From the NCBI RefSeq assembly GCF_003057745.1, contig NZ_QBJD02000007.1, forward strand, positions 185,436 through 249,435: a DNA stretch of 64,000 nt, read 5' to 3'. Each line of letters begins with the position of its first letter. The stretch's first letter is position 1. The DNA comes from Enterobacter sp. RIT418. Lineage in GTDB: Bacteria; Pseudomonadota; Gammaproteobacteria; Enterobacterales; Enterobacteriaceae. The translations under genes were made by a program, and so were the position numbers. The notes under the pieces are model-generated. The model searched no databases. It was given only the letters and a program-made list of their open reading frames with translations, and had not been told where the DNA came from. This document shows positions 1-11,492 of this stretch, one piece after another.

Positions 1-265
1 TGCCGGGAAAACGCCGGCGATAAAGCGCTCTGGCCAGAAAAATGGCCGGGATCGTCGACAGCAGGGCAGAGAGAAACGCCTGCCAGAACGAGAACCGGAT
101 AACGTGCCACAGATAGCCGTCGTGCCAGAACGCGAGAAGGTTGCTCTCCGGCGTGTTGAACCACAGCGCAAGAAATGCCCCGAGGCTCACCGCCACCATC
201 AGCACGGCGGCAAGCAGCCCGGGGAGTAGCCAGCCGGGGATCAACGGCTGACGGCGCGTTGCCAT
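1..265 (-). CDS. thiP: ThiP, thiamine ABC transporter permease (N-terminal part, cut by window edge)
   Basis: Inner-membrane permease of the ThiBPQ importer for thiamine, thiamine phosphate and TPP. Only about 88 codons are present. The gene reads leftward from an ATG at 265-263 and starts MATRRQPLIPGW, as in the E. coli protein. A hydrophobic first membrane segment follows, then a YLWHVIRFSFWQAF stretch typical of the start of the permease fold. The start lies inside the 3' end of thiB, a 25 bp overlap that points to translational coupling. The rest of the gene and thiQ lie beyond the window. Confidence 0.93.
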   Translation of the reverse strand, partial: MATRRQPLIPGWLLPGLLAAVLMVAVSLGAFLALWFNTPESNLLAFWHDGYLWHVIRFSFWQAFLSALLSTIPAIFLARALYRRRFPG

Positions 266-1224
266 TCACTTACCCATGCTGCGCGCTGCGCGGCGACCTG
301 CTGCGGCGTAAACTCCAGCGAGGTTTTTGGCTTAGTCAGCCGATTAAATCCGGCGGGAAGCGTGACGTCGGTGACCGGATACATCCAGTTGCCCGTCGGG
401 ATTGCTGTCTGGAACGCCGGGGAAACCATAAATTTCAGGAACTTTTCGGCCAGTTCCGGCTGCTTGCTGGCGGCGGTTCGCGCGGCGACTTCTACCTGCA
501 GATAGTGGCCTTCGGCGAAATCAGCGGCCGCGTAGTTGTCTTTCTTCTCGGCGATGATGTGGTAGGCCGGAGAGGTGGTGTAGCTCAGCACCAGGTCGCT
601 TTCGCCTTTCAGGAACAGGCCGTAGGCTTCGCTCCATCCCTTAGTGACGGTGACGGTTTTGGCGGCCAGCTTCTGCCAGGCGTCAGGCGCTTTGTCGCCG
701 TAGACTTTCTGCATCCACAGCAGCAGCCCCAGGCCCGGCGTGCTGGTGCGAGGGTCCTCGTAGATCACGCGCCATTTCCGATCGCTTTCAACCAGCTCTT
801 TCAGGCTTTTCGGCGGGTTTTTCAGCCTGTTTTTGTCATACACGAAAGCAAAGTAGCCGTAATCGAACGGCACAAAGGTGTCATTCTTCCAGCCGCCCGG
901 CACGTTCACGGCATCGGTCGCGACGCCGCTTTTGGCAAACAGCTTCGTTTGCGTGGCCGCGTCCAGCAGGTTGTTATCCAGCCCGAGCACCACGTCGGCC
1001 TTGCTGTTTTTGCCCTCCATGCGCAGGCGGTTAAGCAGCGATACGCCGTCCTCCAGCGCCACGAACTTCAGCTCGCAGCCGCAGTCGGCTTCAAAAGCTT
1101 TTTTGACCACCGGGCCGGGGCCCCAGTCGGCGGAGAAAGAGTCATAGGTGTAGACCGTCAGAACGGGCTTCGCGAACGCGGGCAGCGCAAACAGCGCCAG
1201 CAGGGGAAGACATTTTTTTAACAC
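241..1224 (-). CDS. thiB: ThiB, thiamine-binding periplasmic protein
   Basis: Periplasmic solute-binding protein that delivers thiamine and its phosphates to ThiPQ. I place the start at the GTG at 1224-1222. This gives 327 residues, the length of the E. coli protein, and puts a Sec signal peptide (LKKCLPLLALFALPAFA) directly at the N-terminus. A longer reading from 1272 would add 16 residues that run into the riboswitch and break the signal peptide. The mature protein begins KPVLTVYTYDSF and keeps the family signatures GLDNNLLDAA and GWSEAYGLFLKG. It is the first gene of the thiBPQ operon and lies directly behind a TPP riboswitch. Confidence 0.96.
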   Translation of the reverse strand: MLKKCLPLLALFALPAFAKPVLTVYTYDSFSADWGPGPVVKKAFEADCGCELKFVALEDGVSLLNRLRMEGKNSKADVVLGLDNNLLDAATQTKLFAKSGVATDAVNVPGGWKNDTFVPFDYGYFAFVYDKNRLKNPPKSLKELVESDRKWRVIYEDPRTSTPGLGLLLWMQKVYGDKAPDAWQKLAAKTVTVTKGWSEAYGLFLKGESDLVLSYTTSPAYHIIAEKKDNYAAADFAEGHYLQVEVAARTAASKQPELAEKFLKFMVSPAFQTAIPTGNWMYPVTDVTLPAGFNRLTKPKTSLEFTPQQVAAQRAAWVSEWQRAVSR

Positions 1225-1269
1225 TTTGCACCTCAGGGTTGAGTGGCAAAGGATTTTGAGAGACAGCCT

Positions 1270-1353
1270 CAAATCCCTTCGCCGGCGTTATCCGGATCAG
1301 GTTCGACGGGTATTATCTCAGCGCACATCAGTGATGCAGCACCCCGTTGAGAA
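1270..1353 (-). promoter_or_regulatory. TPP riboswitch (THI box) of thiBPQ
   Basis: Read on the minus strand, this leader has the TPP aptamer signatures in order: ACGGGGTGC, then CTGAGA, then ACCTGATCCGGATAA, then CGAAGGGA. It ends 45 bp before the thiB start. In E. coli the same element also gives the short RNA SroA. It should lower thiB expression when TPP is plentiful. Confidence 0.95.
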
Positions 1354-1392
1354 CGGCGCTATTGTAATGATTTGGTGAATATTACGAAAGCG

Positions 1393-3048
1393 TTATGGCT
1401 CCGGCGGGGCAAACCAGGCGGATTTAAAATCAAACCAGCCCAGGGTGTTCATCCGCAGGCCGCGCATGCTGCGCTGGCCCTGAATCATCAGCCAGTGATG
1501 GATAAGCGGCACAATCGCCTGCTGCGCCAGCAATTGCTGGCACCAGGCGGCCAGGCTCATTTCGCCCGCACGCCACTGGGCAGCGTCCTGCTGCCAGTCA
1601 CGGTCAATGCAGTGCTGGATCAGCGGCACTTCGTACAGGTGTGAAAAGAGCGAGAAATCAAGCGGCAGGGTGAAGTTGGCGCTGTTGAGCCAGATGTCGC
1701 TGACGATGTCTCCGCGGTGCCATTCGTCATAATCCACCTCCTGAATATCAAGGTGAACGCCCTCGGCGGCCAGCAGCTTGCTCATAATTCGGGCAATAAA
1801 GCGGTGCTCCACGTGGTCGCGGTAGTAGGTCAGGGTAATCGACTCAAGCCCGGCAGGCTTTTCTCCGTGCACGGGCCGGGCGTGGTGCCAGCGCGGCAGC
1901 AGGCCGTAGGCCGGGAACCAGTAGGTCTGGTATTGCTCTTCGGCCAGGTAGATCAGGTTGGACGGAGAGAGGATGTGGCTCACCCACCTGCGCACCTCTC
2001 GGCTGGCGCCTCGGCGGCTGCGGGCGTCAAACAGCAGGTAATAGCAGCCCTCTTCAAGACGGCTCTCCACGGCTTTTTCCCCGTCGGTTGGCCCTTCCAG
2101 CGTTAGGCCACAGCTCAGCTCTTCGCTGATCTCAGGCAGGACCCACACGTTGACTTCGTCGATCAGCGCGCGAAAGCCGAAGTAGTCGTCAAAGGCGCGG
2201 ATTTTCAGCTGGTTGCTGGTGTTGCGCGTCACCGCGTAGGGACCCGTTCCTACCGGCTGGCTGGCAAAATGGGGCAGGGATGCCCATTCGCGCGGCAGGA
2301 TCATCGACGGAACGTAGCCCATGAGCCACGGCAGCCACCGGTCCGGCTCGGTCAGTTCAATATCAATGGTCCAGGCCGTGGGGGAGTGGACGCGCGACAC
2401 GTGGGCATACAGAGGAAGCGCGCGAGCCCGCTGAAGAGAGTCAATGACGTCGTCCATTTCCAGCTCGCGGCCGTGGTGGAAATGAATACCGGGACGTAAA
2501 AAAAAGCGCCAGTGGAGAGGGGAAAGTTGCTGCCAGTGGTGCGCGATATCGGCTTCCAGTTCCCCGTTTTCCTCATTTATCCGCGTCAGGCCGTTGAAGA
2601 TCTGGCGGGCGATGTGGGTTTCCGAACGGCGCAGCGCCGTGCCGGGGAGCAGGTTTTTCATCGGGCGATAGTAGAGCACGCGCAGGATGTGCCGCCCCTG
2701 GCGAAAGCTGCGCCCAAGGTGCGAGACCAGCATCTGGCGGACGGCGGCCTTGTCGCCCACCAGCTGCACCAGCTGGTCGATGCGGTCCTGTTCCAGCAGA
2801 TCTTCCGCGCGCTGCTGCTGTAGCGCCAGCCCGGTATAGAGGAAGGTCAGCCGCGATCGTTTCCCGCGTCCCGCCTCGGCTTCCCAGCTTAGCCAGCCCT
2901 GCTGCTGCATGGTGTTCAGCAGCGTGCGCATATGGCGTCGCGAGCAGCTCAGCAGGTCGGCCAGCTCGCTAAGCGTGGTCTCCTTCGTTTGCCCCTCGCA
3001 GCACTGCCAGAGGCGGATAAACTGTTGTTGCAGACGACCAGAGGGCAT
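1393..3048 (-). CDS. sgrR: SgrR, transcriptional activator of sgrS
   Basis: Regulator that senses glucose-phosphate stress and activates the divergent sgrS gene. At 551 residues it matches the E. coli length. The N-terminal ~110 residues hold a winged helix-turn-helix ([19 protein letters not shown]). The rest resembles a solute-binding protein of the SBP_bac_5 type ([19 protein letters not shown]) and probably binds a small ligand. The ATG at 3048-3046 gives [15 protein letters not shown], the conserved family start. The gene is divergent from sgrS, with about 67 bp between the sgrR start and the predicted sgrS 5' end, so both promoters and the SgrR site must sit there. Confidence 0.96.
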   Translation of the reverse strand: MPSGRLQQQFIRLWQCCEGQTKETTLSELADLLSCSRRHMRTLLNTMQQQGWLSWEAEAGRGKRSRLTFLYTGLALQQQRAEDLLEQDRIDQLVQLVGDKAAVRQMLVSHLGRSFRQGRHILRVLYYRPMKNLLPGTALRRSETHIARQIFNGLTRINEENGELEADIAHHWQQLSPLHWRFFLRPGIHFHHGRELEMDDVIDSLQRARALPLYAHVSRVHSPTAWTIDIELTEPDRWLPWLMGYVPSMILPREWASLPHFASQPVGTGPYAVTRNTSNQLKIRAFDDYFGFRALIDEVNVWVLPEISEELSCGLTLEGPTDGEKAVESRLEEGCYYLLFDARSRRGASREVRRWVSHILSPSNLIYLAEEQYQTYWFPAYGLLPRWHHARPVHGEKPAGLESITLTYYRDHVEHRFIARIMSKLLAAEGVHLDIQEVDYDEWHRGDIVSDIWLNSANFTLPLDFSLFSHLYEVPLIQHCIDRDWQQDAAQWRAGEMSLAAWCQQLLAQQAIVPLIHHWLMIQGQRSMRGLRMNTLGWFDFKSAWFAPPEP

Positions 3049-3115
3049 AAAAGAGGAACTCCTGACAAAAAACCAGCAATTTATTTATCCCTATATTAGG
3101 TCAATAATTCTTCTC

Positions 3116-3361
3116 GATGAAGTGAGGAGGTAAATTATGAAGAGGTCTACCGCACGTCAGTTTTATCAGCAGTACTTTTCAGCGACGAAGGGAGCGTCCT
3201 GGCTGGCCCGCCGGTGTGCAGAGCAACGGCTGAAAATGTTGGAAGATCTGATGCAGTGGGACGTTACGCAACCGACCTCTTCTCGCTAACTCGCCTCGAT
3301 CATGTGTGACTGAGTATTGGTGCGAATCACCCGCCAGCAAAATGTTTTTGCTGGCTTTTTT
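3116..3361 (+). ncRNA. sgrS: SgrS, glucose-phosphate stress small RNA (also encodes SgrT)
   Basis: Hfq-dependent small RNA that silences ptsG and other sugar-uptake messages by base pairing. The 5' end is placed at GATGAAG (3116), which matches the start of E. coli SgrS. A -10-like AATAAT lies at 3103-3108. The ptsG-pairing seed GTGTGACTGAGTATTGGTG is at 3304-3322 and looks unchanged from E. coli. The RNA ends in a terminator with stem 3333-3355 (GCCAGCAAAA/TTTTGCTGGC) and T-run 3356-3361. The 5' part carries the sgrT reading frame. The 5' end is inferred by similarity. Confidence 0.93.
3137..3289 (+). CDS. sgrT: SgrT, inhibitor of glucose permease PtsG (50 aa)
   Basis: Small protein translated from SgrS. 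In E. coli it blocks glucose transport through EIICB-Glc. The frame has 50 codons plus TAA, behind an AGGAGG ribosome-binding site at 3125-3130 spaced 6 bases from the ATG. It carries the family core RQFYQQYFSAT and the C-terminal LEDLMQWD. The E. coli protein has about 43 residues and starts at the MRQFYQ equivalent, so this one has a six-residue N-terminal extension (MKRSTA). The seed and terminator of SgrS lie downstream of the stop, so the coding and pairing functions are physically separate. Confidence 0.88.
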   Translation: MKRSTARQFYQQYFSATKGASWLARRCAEQRLKMLEDLMQWDVTQPTSSR

Positions 3362-3409
3362 CGTTTATCCTTTCACCCAATTTCGATTCCCTTTCACAAG
3401 GACTTGCGC

Positions 3410-4588
3410 ATGCTGTGGTTGATGACGATGGGGCGACGCCTGAACGGCGTGTATGCCGCTTTTATGGTGGTGGCCTTTATGATGGGCGTAGCGGGCGCGC
3501 TTCAGGCGCCGACGCTGAGCCTGTTTCTCAGCCGCGAGGTTGGTGCGCAGCCGTTCTGGATAGGGCTGTTTTATACCGTTAACGCCATCGCGGGGATCCT
3601 CGTGAGCCTGTGGCTGGCGAAGCGCTCTGACAGCCAGGGGGATCGCCGACGGCTGATCCTCTTTTGCTGCGCGATGGCGGTGGGCAACGCGCTGCTGTTT
3701 GCGTTCAACCGTCATTACCTGACGCTCATTACCTGCGGCGTGCTGCTGGCGTCGCTGGCGAATACCGCCATGCCGCAGCTGTTCGCGCTGGCGCGTGAAT
3801 ACGCCGATAGCTCGGCGCGGGAAGTGGTGATGTTCAGCTCGGTAATGCGCGCGCAGCTATCGCTGGCGTGGGTGATTGGCCCGCCGCTGGCGTTTATGCT
3901 GGCGCTGAACTATGGCTTTACCACCATGTTTACCATCGCCGCCGGGATTTTTGTCATTAGCCTGGTGCTGATTGCCTTTGCGCTGCCGTCGGTGGCCCGC
4001 GTGGAACAGACGACGGATAAACCGATGACGGACGTGAGCGGCTGGCAGGACAAAAACGTGCGGATGCTGTTTATCGCCTCGACGCTGATGTGGACCTGCA
4101 ACACCATGTACATCATTGATATGCCGCTGTGGATCAGCAGCGATCTGGGGCTGCCGGACAAGCTCGCGGGGATCCTGATGGGCACCGCGGCGGGGCTGGA
4201 AATCCCGGCGATGATTCTGGCGGGTTATTACGTTAAGCGCTTTGGTAAACGCAAAATGATGGTGGTTGCGGTGGCGGCGGGCGTGCTGTTCTATCTTGGG
4301 CTGATATTCTTCCATTCACGCGAAGCGCTGCTGGCGCTGCAGCTGTTCAACGCGGTGTTCATCGGAATTGTCGCCGGGATTGGCATGCTCTGGTTCCAGG
4401 ACCTTATGCCGGGGCGGGCAGGGTCGGCAACGACGCTTTTTACCAACAGTATTTCGACCGGCGTGATTCTGGCTGGGGTGATTCAGGGCGCGCTGTCGCA
4501 AAGCTATGGGCACGGCGTGGTGTACTGGATGATAGCGGCGATTTCGCTGGTGACCCTGATTCTGACGTGTCGCGTTAGGGATGTCTGA
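3410..4588 (+). CDS. setA: SetA, sugar efflux transporter
   Basis: Inner-membrane exporter of the major facilitator superfamily that expels lactose, glucose and glucoside analogues. The start is the ATG at 3410, giving 392 residues as in E. coli, with AAGGA about 7 bases upstream. An in-frame upstream reading to 3317 would begin inside the SgrS terminator and is rejected. About 12 hydrophobic helices are visible, with the MFS loop motif LAKRSDSQGDRRRL after helix 2. The gene follows sgrS by about 50 bp. In E. coli sgrS and setA are co-transcribed, so export joins uptake arrest in the stress response. Here the SgrS terminator would have to be read through. Confidence 0.95.
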   Translation: MLWLMTMGRRLNGVYAAFMVVAFMMGVAGALQAPTLSLFLSREVGAQPFWIGLFYTVNAIAGILVSLWLAKRSDSQGDRRRLILFCCAMAVGNALLFAFNRHYLTLITCGVLLASLANTAMPQLFALAREYADSSAREVVMFSSVMRAQLSLAWVIGPPLAFMLALNYGFTTMFTIAAGIFVISLVLIAFALPSVARVEQTTDKPMTDVSGWQDKNVRMLFIASTLMWTCNTMYIIDMPLWISSDLGLPDKLAGILMGTAAGLEIPAMILAGYYVKRFGKRKMMVVAVAAGVLFYLGLIFFHSREALLALQLFNAVFIGIVAGIGMLWFQDLMPGRAGSATTLFTNSISTGVILAGVIQGALSQSYGHGVVYWMIAAISLVTLILTCRVRDV

Positions 4589-4659
4589 TTCTGGAAGGCC
4601 GCTTCACGAAATGAAACGACTTTATGACAGGTGCCGAGAAGGAGAATAGAGTGCGTGGC

Positions 4660-4716
4660 GGGTGCTTGAGGCTGTTTGCCTCAGGCTTTCGCAAGAGGCA
4701 AACAGTGGAGAGTCCC
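4660..4716 (-). ncRNA. Candidate Sok-type antisense RNA for the hok gene
   Basis: In hok/sok systems a short antisense RNA covers the 5' part of the hok message. On the minus strand I see a possible promoter: TTGTGA (read at 4752-4747), an 18 bp spacer, and TTTTAT (4728-4723). The predicted transcript would then cross an 11 bp perfect inverted repeat (CTGTTTGCCTC at 4672-4682 against GAGGCAAACAG at 4695-4705). The leader sequence GGTGCTTGAGGCTGT at 4661-4675 is familiar from chromosomal hok loci. The promoter is weak by consensus and the RNA ends are guesses. Confidence 0.45.
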
Positions 4717-4805
4717 GCATCAATAAAACTGATGGGGAGACCAACTTCACAACCCACATTGCGAGGTTAGTCTCTTCGTTGCCGAAAAGCAATAAGGAGG
4801 CTGGA

Positions 4806-4958
4806 ATGCCAAAACGTACTCTGCTGTTAGGTTTGTTTTTGATCTGTACGACGTTGTTGATCTTCACCTGGATGGTGCGCGACTCGCTCTGCGAGCTGCA
4901 CTTCAGACAGGAAAAAACAGAGATGGCGGCAGTGTTGGCGTACGAAGCAAAACGTTAA
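4806..4958 (+). CDS. hok: Hok/Gef family type I toxin, small membrane protein (50 aa)
   Basis: Small inner-membrane toxin that depolarises the membrane when its message escapes the antisense RNA. The frame has 50 codons. One transmembrane helix (LLLGLFLICTTLLIFTWMV) is followed by the family signature RDSLCEL and a tail ending AAVLAYEAKR. Cys14 and Cys29 match the family pattern. The ribosome-binding site AAGGAGG lies 7 bases upstream. The stop is followed by a perfect hairpin (GGCGGGGA at 4966-4973, TCCCCGCC at 4978-4985) that probably forms the 3' end structure of the message. A GTG-started frame from 4662 runs into this gene in phase without a stop, which is odd for this family (see findings). 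The locus sits between setA and leuD. Confidence 0.85.
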   Translation: MPKRTLLLGLFLICTTLLIFTWMVRDSLCELHFRQEKTEMAAVLAYEAKR

Positions 4959-5020
4959 CGGTATGGGCGGGGAGTGTTCCCCGCCACTCCAGCGTGGTTG
5001 AGCCTCAACGCACCCTTATC

Positions 5021-5045
5021 AATGGCCCGCTCCGTGCGGGCCATT
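5021..5045 (-). terminator. Hairpin after leuD
   Basis: A perfect 10 bp stem (AATGGCCCGC / GCGGGCCATT) with a 5-base loop, 4 bp beyond the leuD stop. Neither strand has a strong T-run, so it may act as a weak terminator or an RNA 3' end stabiliser. Confidence 0.6.
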
Positions 5046-5049
5046 GCCT

Positions 5050-5655
5050 TTAGCCCATAAACGCGGGCTGCTTTTTCTCGTAGGCCGAGATAGCCTCTTC
5101 GTGCTGGAGCGTCAGGCCAATGCTATCCAGCCCGTTCAGCATGCAGTGGCGGCGGAACGCGTCAATGCTGAAGCCGTAGCGTTTATCGCCGGCTTTTACC
5201 TCGCCCGCTTCCAGATCCACTTCGAACGACATGCCCGGGTTCGCCTGAACCAGCGCAAACAGCTCGTCGACCTCGGCATCGCCCAGCGTGACCGGCAGCA
5301 GCTGGTTGTTGAAGCTGTTGCCATAAAAGATATCCGCAAAGCTCGGCGCGATAACCACTTTAAAACCGTAGTCGGTCAAGGCCCACGGCGCGTGTTCTCG
5401 AGATGAGCCGCAGCCAAAGTTTTCGCGGGCCAGCAGAATCGACGCGCCTTTGTATTCCGGGAAGTTCAGCACGAACTCCGGATTAGGCACTTCACCCTTA
5501 TCGTCCAGGAAACGCCAGTCGTTAAACAGGTGTGCGCCAAAGCCCGTGCGCGTCACCTTTTGCAAAAACTGCTTAGGAATGATGGCGTCGGTATCGACGT
5601 TTGCGGCGTCCAGCGGGACAACCCGGCCCGTATGTTGGGTAAATTTCTCTGCCAT
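5050..5655 (-). CDS. leuD: LeuD, 3-isopropylmalate dehydratase small subunit
   Basis: Small (swivel-domain) subunit of isopropylmalate isomerase, which converts 2-isopropylmalate to 3-isopropylmalate with LeuC in leucine synthesis. It has 201 residues, as in E. coli. The N-terminal [20 protein letters not shown] and the [13 protein letters not shown] motif are typical of the aconitase-fold small subunit that contacts the substrate. It is the last gene of leuABCD, 10 bp after leuC, and is followed by a hairpin. Confidence 0.97.
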   Translation of the reverse strand: MAEKFTQHTGRVVPLDAANVDTDAIIPKQFLQKVTRTGFGAHLFNDWRFLDDKGEVPNPEFVLNFPEYKGASILLARENFGCGSSREHAPWALTDYGFKVVIAPSFADIFYGNSFNNQLLPVTLGDAEVDELFALVQANPGMSFEVDLEAGEVKAGDKRYGFSIDAFRRHCMLNGLDSIGLTLQHEEAISAYEKKQPAFMG

Positions 5656-5665
5656 GATTGTCTCC

Positions 5666-7066
5666 TTATTTCAGGCTGCGGATATCGGCAAAATGGCCGG
5701 TGACTGCCGCAGCGGCGGCCATTGCCGGGCTGACCAGGTGGGTGCGCCCACCGCGGCCCTGACGGCCTTCAAAGTTACGGTTGCTGGTGGAGGCGCAGCG
5801 TTCGCCCGGGTTCAGGCGATCGTTATTCATCGCCAGGCACATGGAGCAGCCTGGCAAGCGCCACTCGAAGCCGGCGTCGATAAAGATCTTGTCCAGACCT
5901 TCCGCTTCCGCCTGTGCCTTCACCGGACCGGAGCCTGGGACGACCAGCGCCTGAACGCCTGGCGCCACTTTACGACCTTTGGCAATCTCTGCCGCGGCAC
6001 GCAAGTCTTCGATACGGGAGTTGGTGCAGGAGCCGATAAAGACTTTATCAATGGCGACATCGGTCAATGGCACGCCGGGTTTCAGCCCCATATAGGCCAG
6101 CGCTTTTTCCGCGCAGGCGCGCTCGACCGGATCGGCGAAGGACGCCGGATCGGGAACGCTGTCGTTAACGGAGATGACCTGGCCGGGGTTAGTGCCCCAG
6201 GTGACCTGCGGCGCAATGTCTTCTGCCTGCAGGGTAACGACGGTATCAAAGGCTGCGCCGTCGTCGGTTTTCAGGGTGGCCCAGTACGCGACCGCGTCGT
6301 CAAAATCTTTGCCTTTCGGCGCGTGCAGACGGCCCTTCACGTAGTTGAAGGTTGTCTCGTCCGGCGCGACCAGACCGGCTTTCGCGCCCATTTCAATGGC
6401 CATGTTGCACAGCGTCATGCGGCCTTCCATGCTCAGCGCCTGAATGGCCTCGCCGCAAAACTCAACCACGTGACCCGTGCCGCCCGCGCTGCCGGTTTTG
6501 CCGATAATCGCCAGCACGATGTCTTTCGCGGTGATCCCCGGCGCCGCTTTGCCTTTTACTTCGATCTTCATTGTTTTGGCGCGGCCCTGCTTCAGGGTCT
6601 GCGTCGCCAAAACGTGTTCAACCTCTGAGGTACCGATACCGAAGGCCAGCGCGCCAAAGGCGCCGTGCGTGGCGGTATGGGAGTCGCCGCAGACGATGGT
6701 CATACCGGGCAGGGTGATCCCCTGCTCAGGCCCCATCACGTGGACGATGCCCTGATACGGGTGGTTCAGGTCGTACAGCTCAACGCCAAACTCGCTGCAG
6801 TTCTTGATCAGCTCCTGCATCTGGATTCGCGCCATTTCGCCGGACGCGTTAATGTCTTTGGTCTGGGTCGAAACGTTGTGATCCATGGTCGCGAAGGTTT
6901 TACCCGGCTGACGCACCGGACGATTGTGCGCGCGCAGCCCGTCAAACGCCTGCGGGGATGTGACCTCGTGGACCAGATGGCGGTCGATATACAGCAGCGG
7001 GGTTTCGTTAGGCGCTTCGTAAACAACGTGCGCATCAAACAACTTTTCGTATAACGTCTTCGCCAT
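5666..7066 (-). CDS. leuC: LeuC, 3-isopropylmalate dehydratase large subunit
   Basis: Catalytic large subunit of isopropylmalate isomerase in the cytoplasm, carrying a [4Fe-4S] cluster. It has 466 residues. The cluster cysteines are seen in FIGSCTNSR and in the GCSMC motif. The [20 protein letters not shown] block is the family signature. The start codon is separated from the leuB stop by only 2 bp, so translation is probably coupled. Confidence 0.97.
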   Translation of the reverse strand: MAKTLYEKLFDAHVVYEAPNETPLLYIDRHLVHEVTSPQAFDGLRAHNRPVRQPGKTFATMDHNVSTQTKDINASGEMARIQMQELIKNCSEFGVELYDLNHPYQGIVHVMGPEQGITLPGMTIVCGDSHTATHGAFGALAFGIGTSEVEHVLATQTLKQGRAKTMKIEVKGKAAPGITAKDIVLAIIGKTGSAGGTGHVVEFCGEAIQALSMEGRMTLCNMAIEMGAKAGLVAPDETTFNYVKGRLHAPKGKDFDDAVAYWATLKTDDGAAFDTVVTLQAEDIAPQVTWGTNPGQVISVNDSVPDPASFADPVERACAEKALAYMGLKPGVPLTDVAIDKVFIGSCTNSRIEDLRAAAEIAKGRKVAPGVQALVVPGSGPVKAQAEAEGLDKIFIDAGFEWRLPGCSMCLAMNNDRLNPGERCASTSNRNFEGRQGRGGRTHLVSPAMAAAAAVTGHFADIRSLK

Positions 7067-7068
7067 GA

Positions 7069-9731
<2,663 letters not shown>

Positions 9732-9773
9732 GGGTTAGGTCCTTGTCTGTCCTGGGGCGCCTTGCTACGAGCA

Positions 9774-9803
9774 TAAAAAAACCCGCGCAGCGGCGCGGGT
9801 TTT
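9774..9803 (-). terminator. leu operon attenuator
   Basis: On the minus strand an 8 bp GC-rich stem (ACCCGCGC / GCGCGGGT, 9781-9800) with loop CGCT is followed by seven T residues. It lies between leuL and leuA. When leucyl-tRNA is short, ribosomes stall on the Leu codons of leuL and this stem should not form. Confidence 0.93.
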
Positions 9804-9822
9804 GAGTCTTACTGGAGACGAT

Positions 9823-9909
9823 TCAGTTCTGAATTTCGCTCGCCAGCCTACCGCGCACAGTGGATGCGTTTAGTAGTAGTAGGCCGGTGAAACGAACGGT
9901 GCGAATCAT
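9823..9909 (-). CDS. leuL: LeuL, leu operon leader peptide (28 aa)
   Basis: Regulatory leader peptide for attenuation. Reading leftward from the ATG at 9909-9907 gives 28 codons ending in TGA at 9823. It starts MIRTVRFTG, then has four Leu codons in a row, all CTA (a rare codon), then NAST. The length and the Leu run match the E. coli and Salmonella leuL. An AGGAG lies about 8 bases upstream. A second ATG just upstream is out of frame and too close to the ribosome-binding site. Confidence 0.94.
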   Translation of the reverse strand: MIRTVRFTGLLLLNASTVRGRLASEIQN

Positions 9910-9943
9910 GAATCATGCTCCTGTTAAATACGTGATGCCTTTA

Positions 9944-9972
9944 GTGGTACTGGATACGCTCGATCATGTCAA
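9944..9972 (-). promoter_or_regulatory. leu operon promoter
   Basis: On the minus strand a perfect -35 TTGACA (9972-9967) is followed, after 17 bp, by a weak -10 TACCAC (9949-9944), 34 bp before leuL. The GTATCCAG stretch in the spacer is also familiar from the E. coli leu promoter. The exact -10 is a judgement. Confidence 0.7.
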
Positions 9973-10529
9973 CCCCTGACAATCAAAACGCCCCGGTTAG
10001 CTTAGGATGCTAATGAAAGTGCTTTAGCTAATTGTGCTGGTTTTTCGCTTTTCAGCGATTCGAATAGTCTAATTTTGGACTGAAAAACAATACTTGAATC
10101 ATTTGAATATATTTCGTTGCAACCGCGACGGTATTTCAAGTGCTGCGTCGAATGCACGGAAAGTATATCAATTTCATTGAGTTATAGATTTCATGAATGT
10201 TTTTCGATCGGCGATGTTTGAACAGGATGAAGCAATAATGTTAAGCGAAAGATACGGTTCGATGGAAGAGTTTAATAATACTTAATATGTCTTTAATTTG
10301 CGGTCAGTTGTTTATTTGTCTGAGTTATGGTTTCATTTCATCGTTATCGTTTTTTATATCATTTTAAAGAGGAGAGCCCCCACGAGCGATCGGCAGGTAA
10401 GGGTCCTCTTTATATTCCTTTTTTCTTTATATATTCCGAATTTTAAATAATTCCCTTTTGCTAGTTATATCTGCATGGTAAATCATATATTTGGTGATTA
10501 TCATTATGGTTCGGTAAAGGGAGTTTAGC
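9973..10529. other. AT-rich leuL-leuO intergenic region
   Basis: More than 500 bp without a gene. It is clearly AT-rich compared with its neighbours. In E. coli and Salmonella the matching region is bound by H-NS and LeuO and takes part in the leu/leuO/ilvIH promoter relay. A hairpin with arms AAAGAGGA (10366-10373) and TCCTCTTT (10404-10411) is followed within a few bases by a T-rich run, and may end or attenuate the leuO leader. I found no convincing small gene here. Confidence 0.6.
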
Positions 10530-11492
10530 GTGACAGTGGAGTTAAAAATGTCAGGAAATAATATTAATCAGCCTCAGGCCTATGATGGCGTAAAGCCTCA
10601 GTTGCGCACCGTCGATCTTAATCTGCTGACCGTCTTCGACGCCGTCATGCAGGAGCAAAATATTACGCGAGCGGCACAGTCGCTTGGCATGTCGCAGCCT
10701 GCGGTGAGTAATGCAGTTTCCCGGCTTAAGGTCATGTTTAACGACGAATTATTCGTTCGCTACGGTAGAGGGATACAGCCGACCGCGCGCGCGTATCAGC
10801 TCTTTGGCGCCGTTCGCCAGGCACTACAGCTCGTTCAGAACGAACTGCCAGGCTCGGGCTTCGAACCCTTAAGCAGCGAGCGCGTCTTTAATCTTTGCGT
10901 TTGCAGTCCCTTAGATAATTATCTGACCTCGCTTATATACAATAAAGTTGAGGAAATCGCCCCAAACATTCACCTCGTTTTTAAATCATCCTTAAATCAG
11001 AATACCGAGCATCAGTTACGCTATCAGGAAACGGAGTTTGTTTTGGGCTATGAAGAGTTCCGTCGTCCGGAATTTTCCTGCGTCCCGCTCTTTAAAGATG
11101 AAATGGTATTAGTTGCCAGCAAGAAACATCCGCGTATGAATTCTCCGCTGCGCGAAAGCGATGTCTATAACGAACAGCACGCGGTTGTTGCGCTCGATCG
11201 CTACGCGTCATTTAGCCAGCCGTGGTATGACACGCCGGATAAACAGGCCAGCGTTGCCTATCAGGGCATGGCGATGGTAAGCGTATTAAACGTGGTATCC
11301 CAAACGCATCTGGTGGCTATTGCACCGCGCTGGCTGGCCGAAGAGTTTGCCGAGCAGCTTAACCTGCAGATTTTGCCATTGCCGCTGAAGTTAAACAGCC
11401 GCACCTGCTACCTCTCCTGGCATGAGGCTGCTGGCCGTGATAAAGGCCACCAGTGGATGGAAGAGTTGCTTACCAGCGTCTGTCGTCGCTAG
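10530..11492 (+). CDS. leuO: LeuO, LysR-type global regulator
   Basis: LysR-family DNA-binding protein that acts as an anti-silencer of H-NS-repressed genes. It has 320 residues from the GTG at 10530, which has AAAGGGAG 6 bases upstream. An ATG at 10548 would give 314 residues, the E. coli length, but lacks a clear ribosome-binding site. The winged helix-turn-helix is near residues 35-65 ([20 protein letters not shown]). The C-terminal effector domain ends with [18 protein letters not shown]. The first ~22 residues differ from the E. coli protein, which is usual for this gene. It is divergent from the leu operon. Confidence 0.94.
   Translation: MTVELKMSGNNINQPQAYDGVKPQLRTVDLNLLTVFDAVMQEQNITRAAQSLGMSQPAVSNAVSRLKVMFNDELFVRYGRGIQPTARAYQLFGAVRQALQLVQNELPGSGFEPLSSERVFNLCVCSPLDNYLTSLIYNKVEEIAPNIHLVFKSSLNQNTEHQLRYQETEFVLGYEEFRRPEFSCVPLFKDEMVLVASKKHPRMNSPLRESDVYNEQHAVVALDRYASFSQPWYDTPDKQASVAYQGMAMVSVLNVVSQTHLVAIAPRWLAEEFAEQLNLQILPLPLKLNSRTCYLSWHEAAGRDKGHQWMEELLTSVCRR

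Noticed and set aside
1225..1272. Longer thiB reading from 1272
   Set aside because: It would place 16 residues encoded by the riboswitch region ahead of a good signal peptide. The GTG at 1224 gives the family length.
4575..4867. Two minus-strand frames across the hok locus (4575-4757 and 4622-4867)
   Set aside because: They cover the hok leader and coding region in antisense. The antisense product expected here is an RNA, not a protein.
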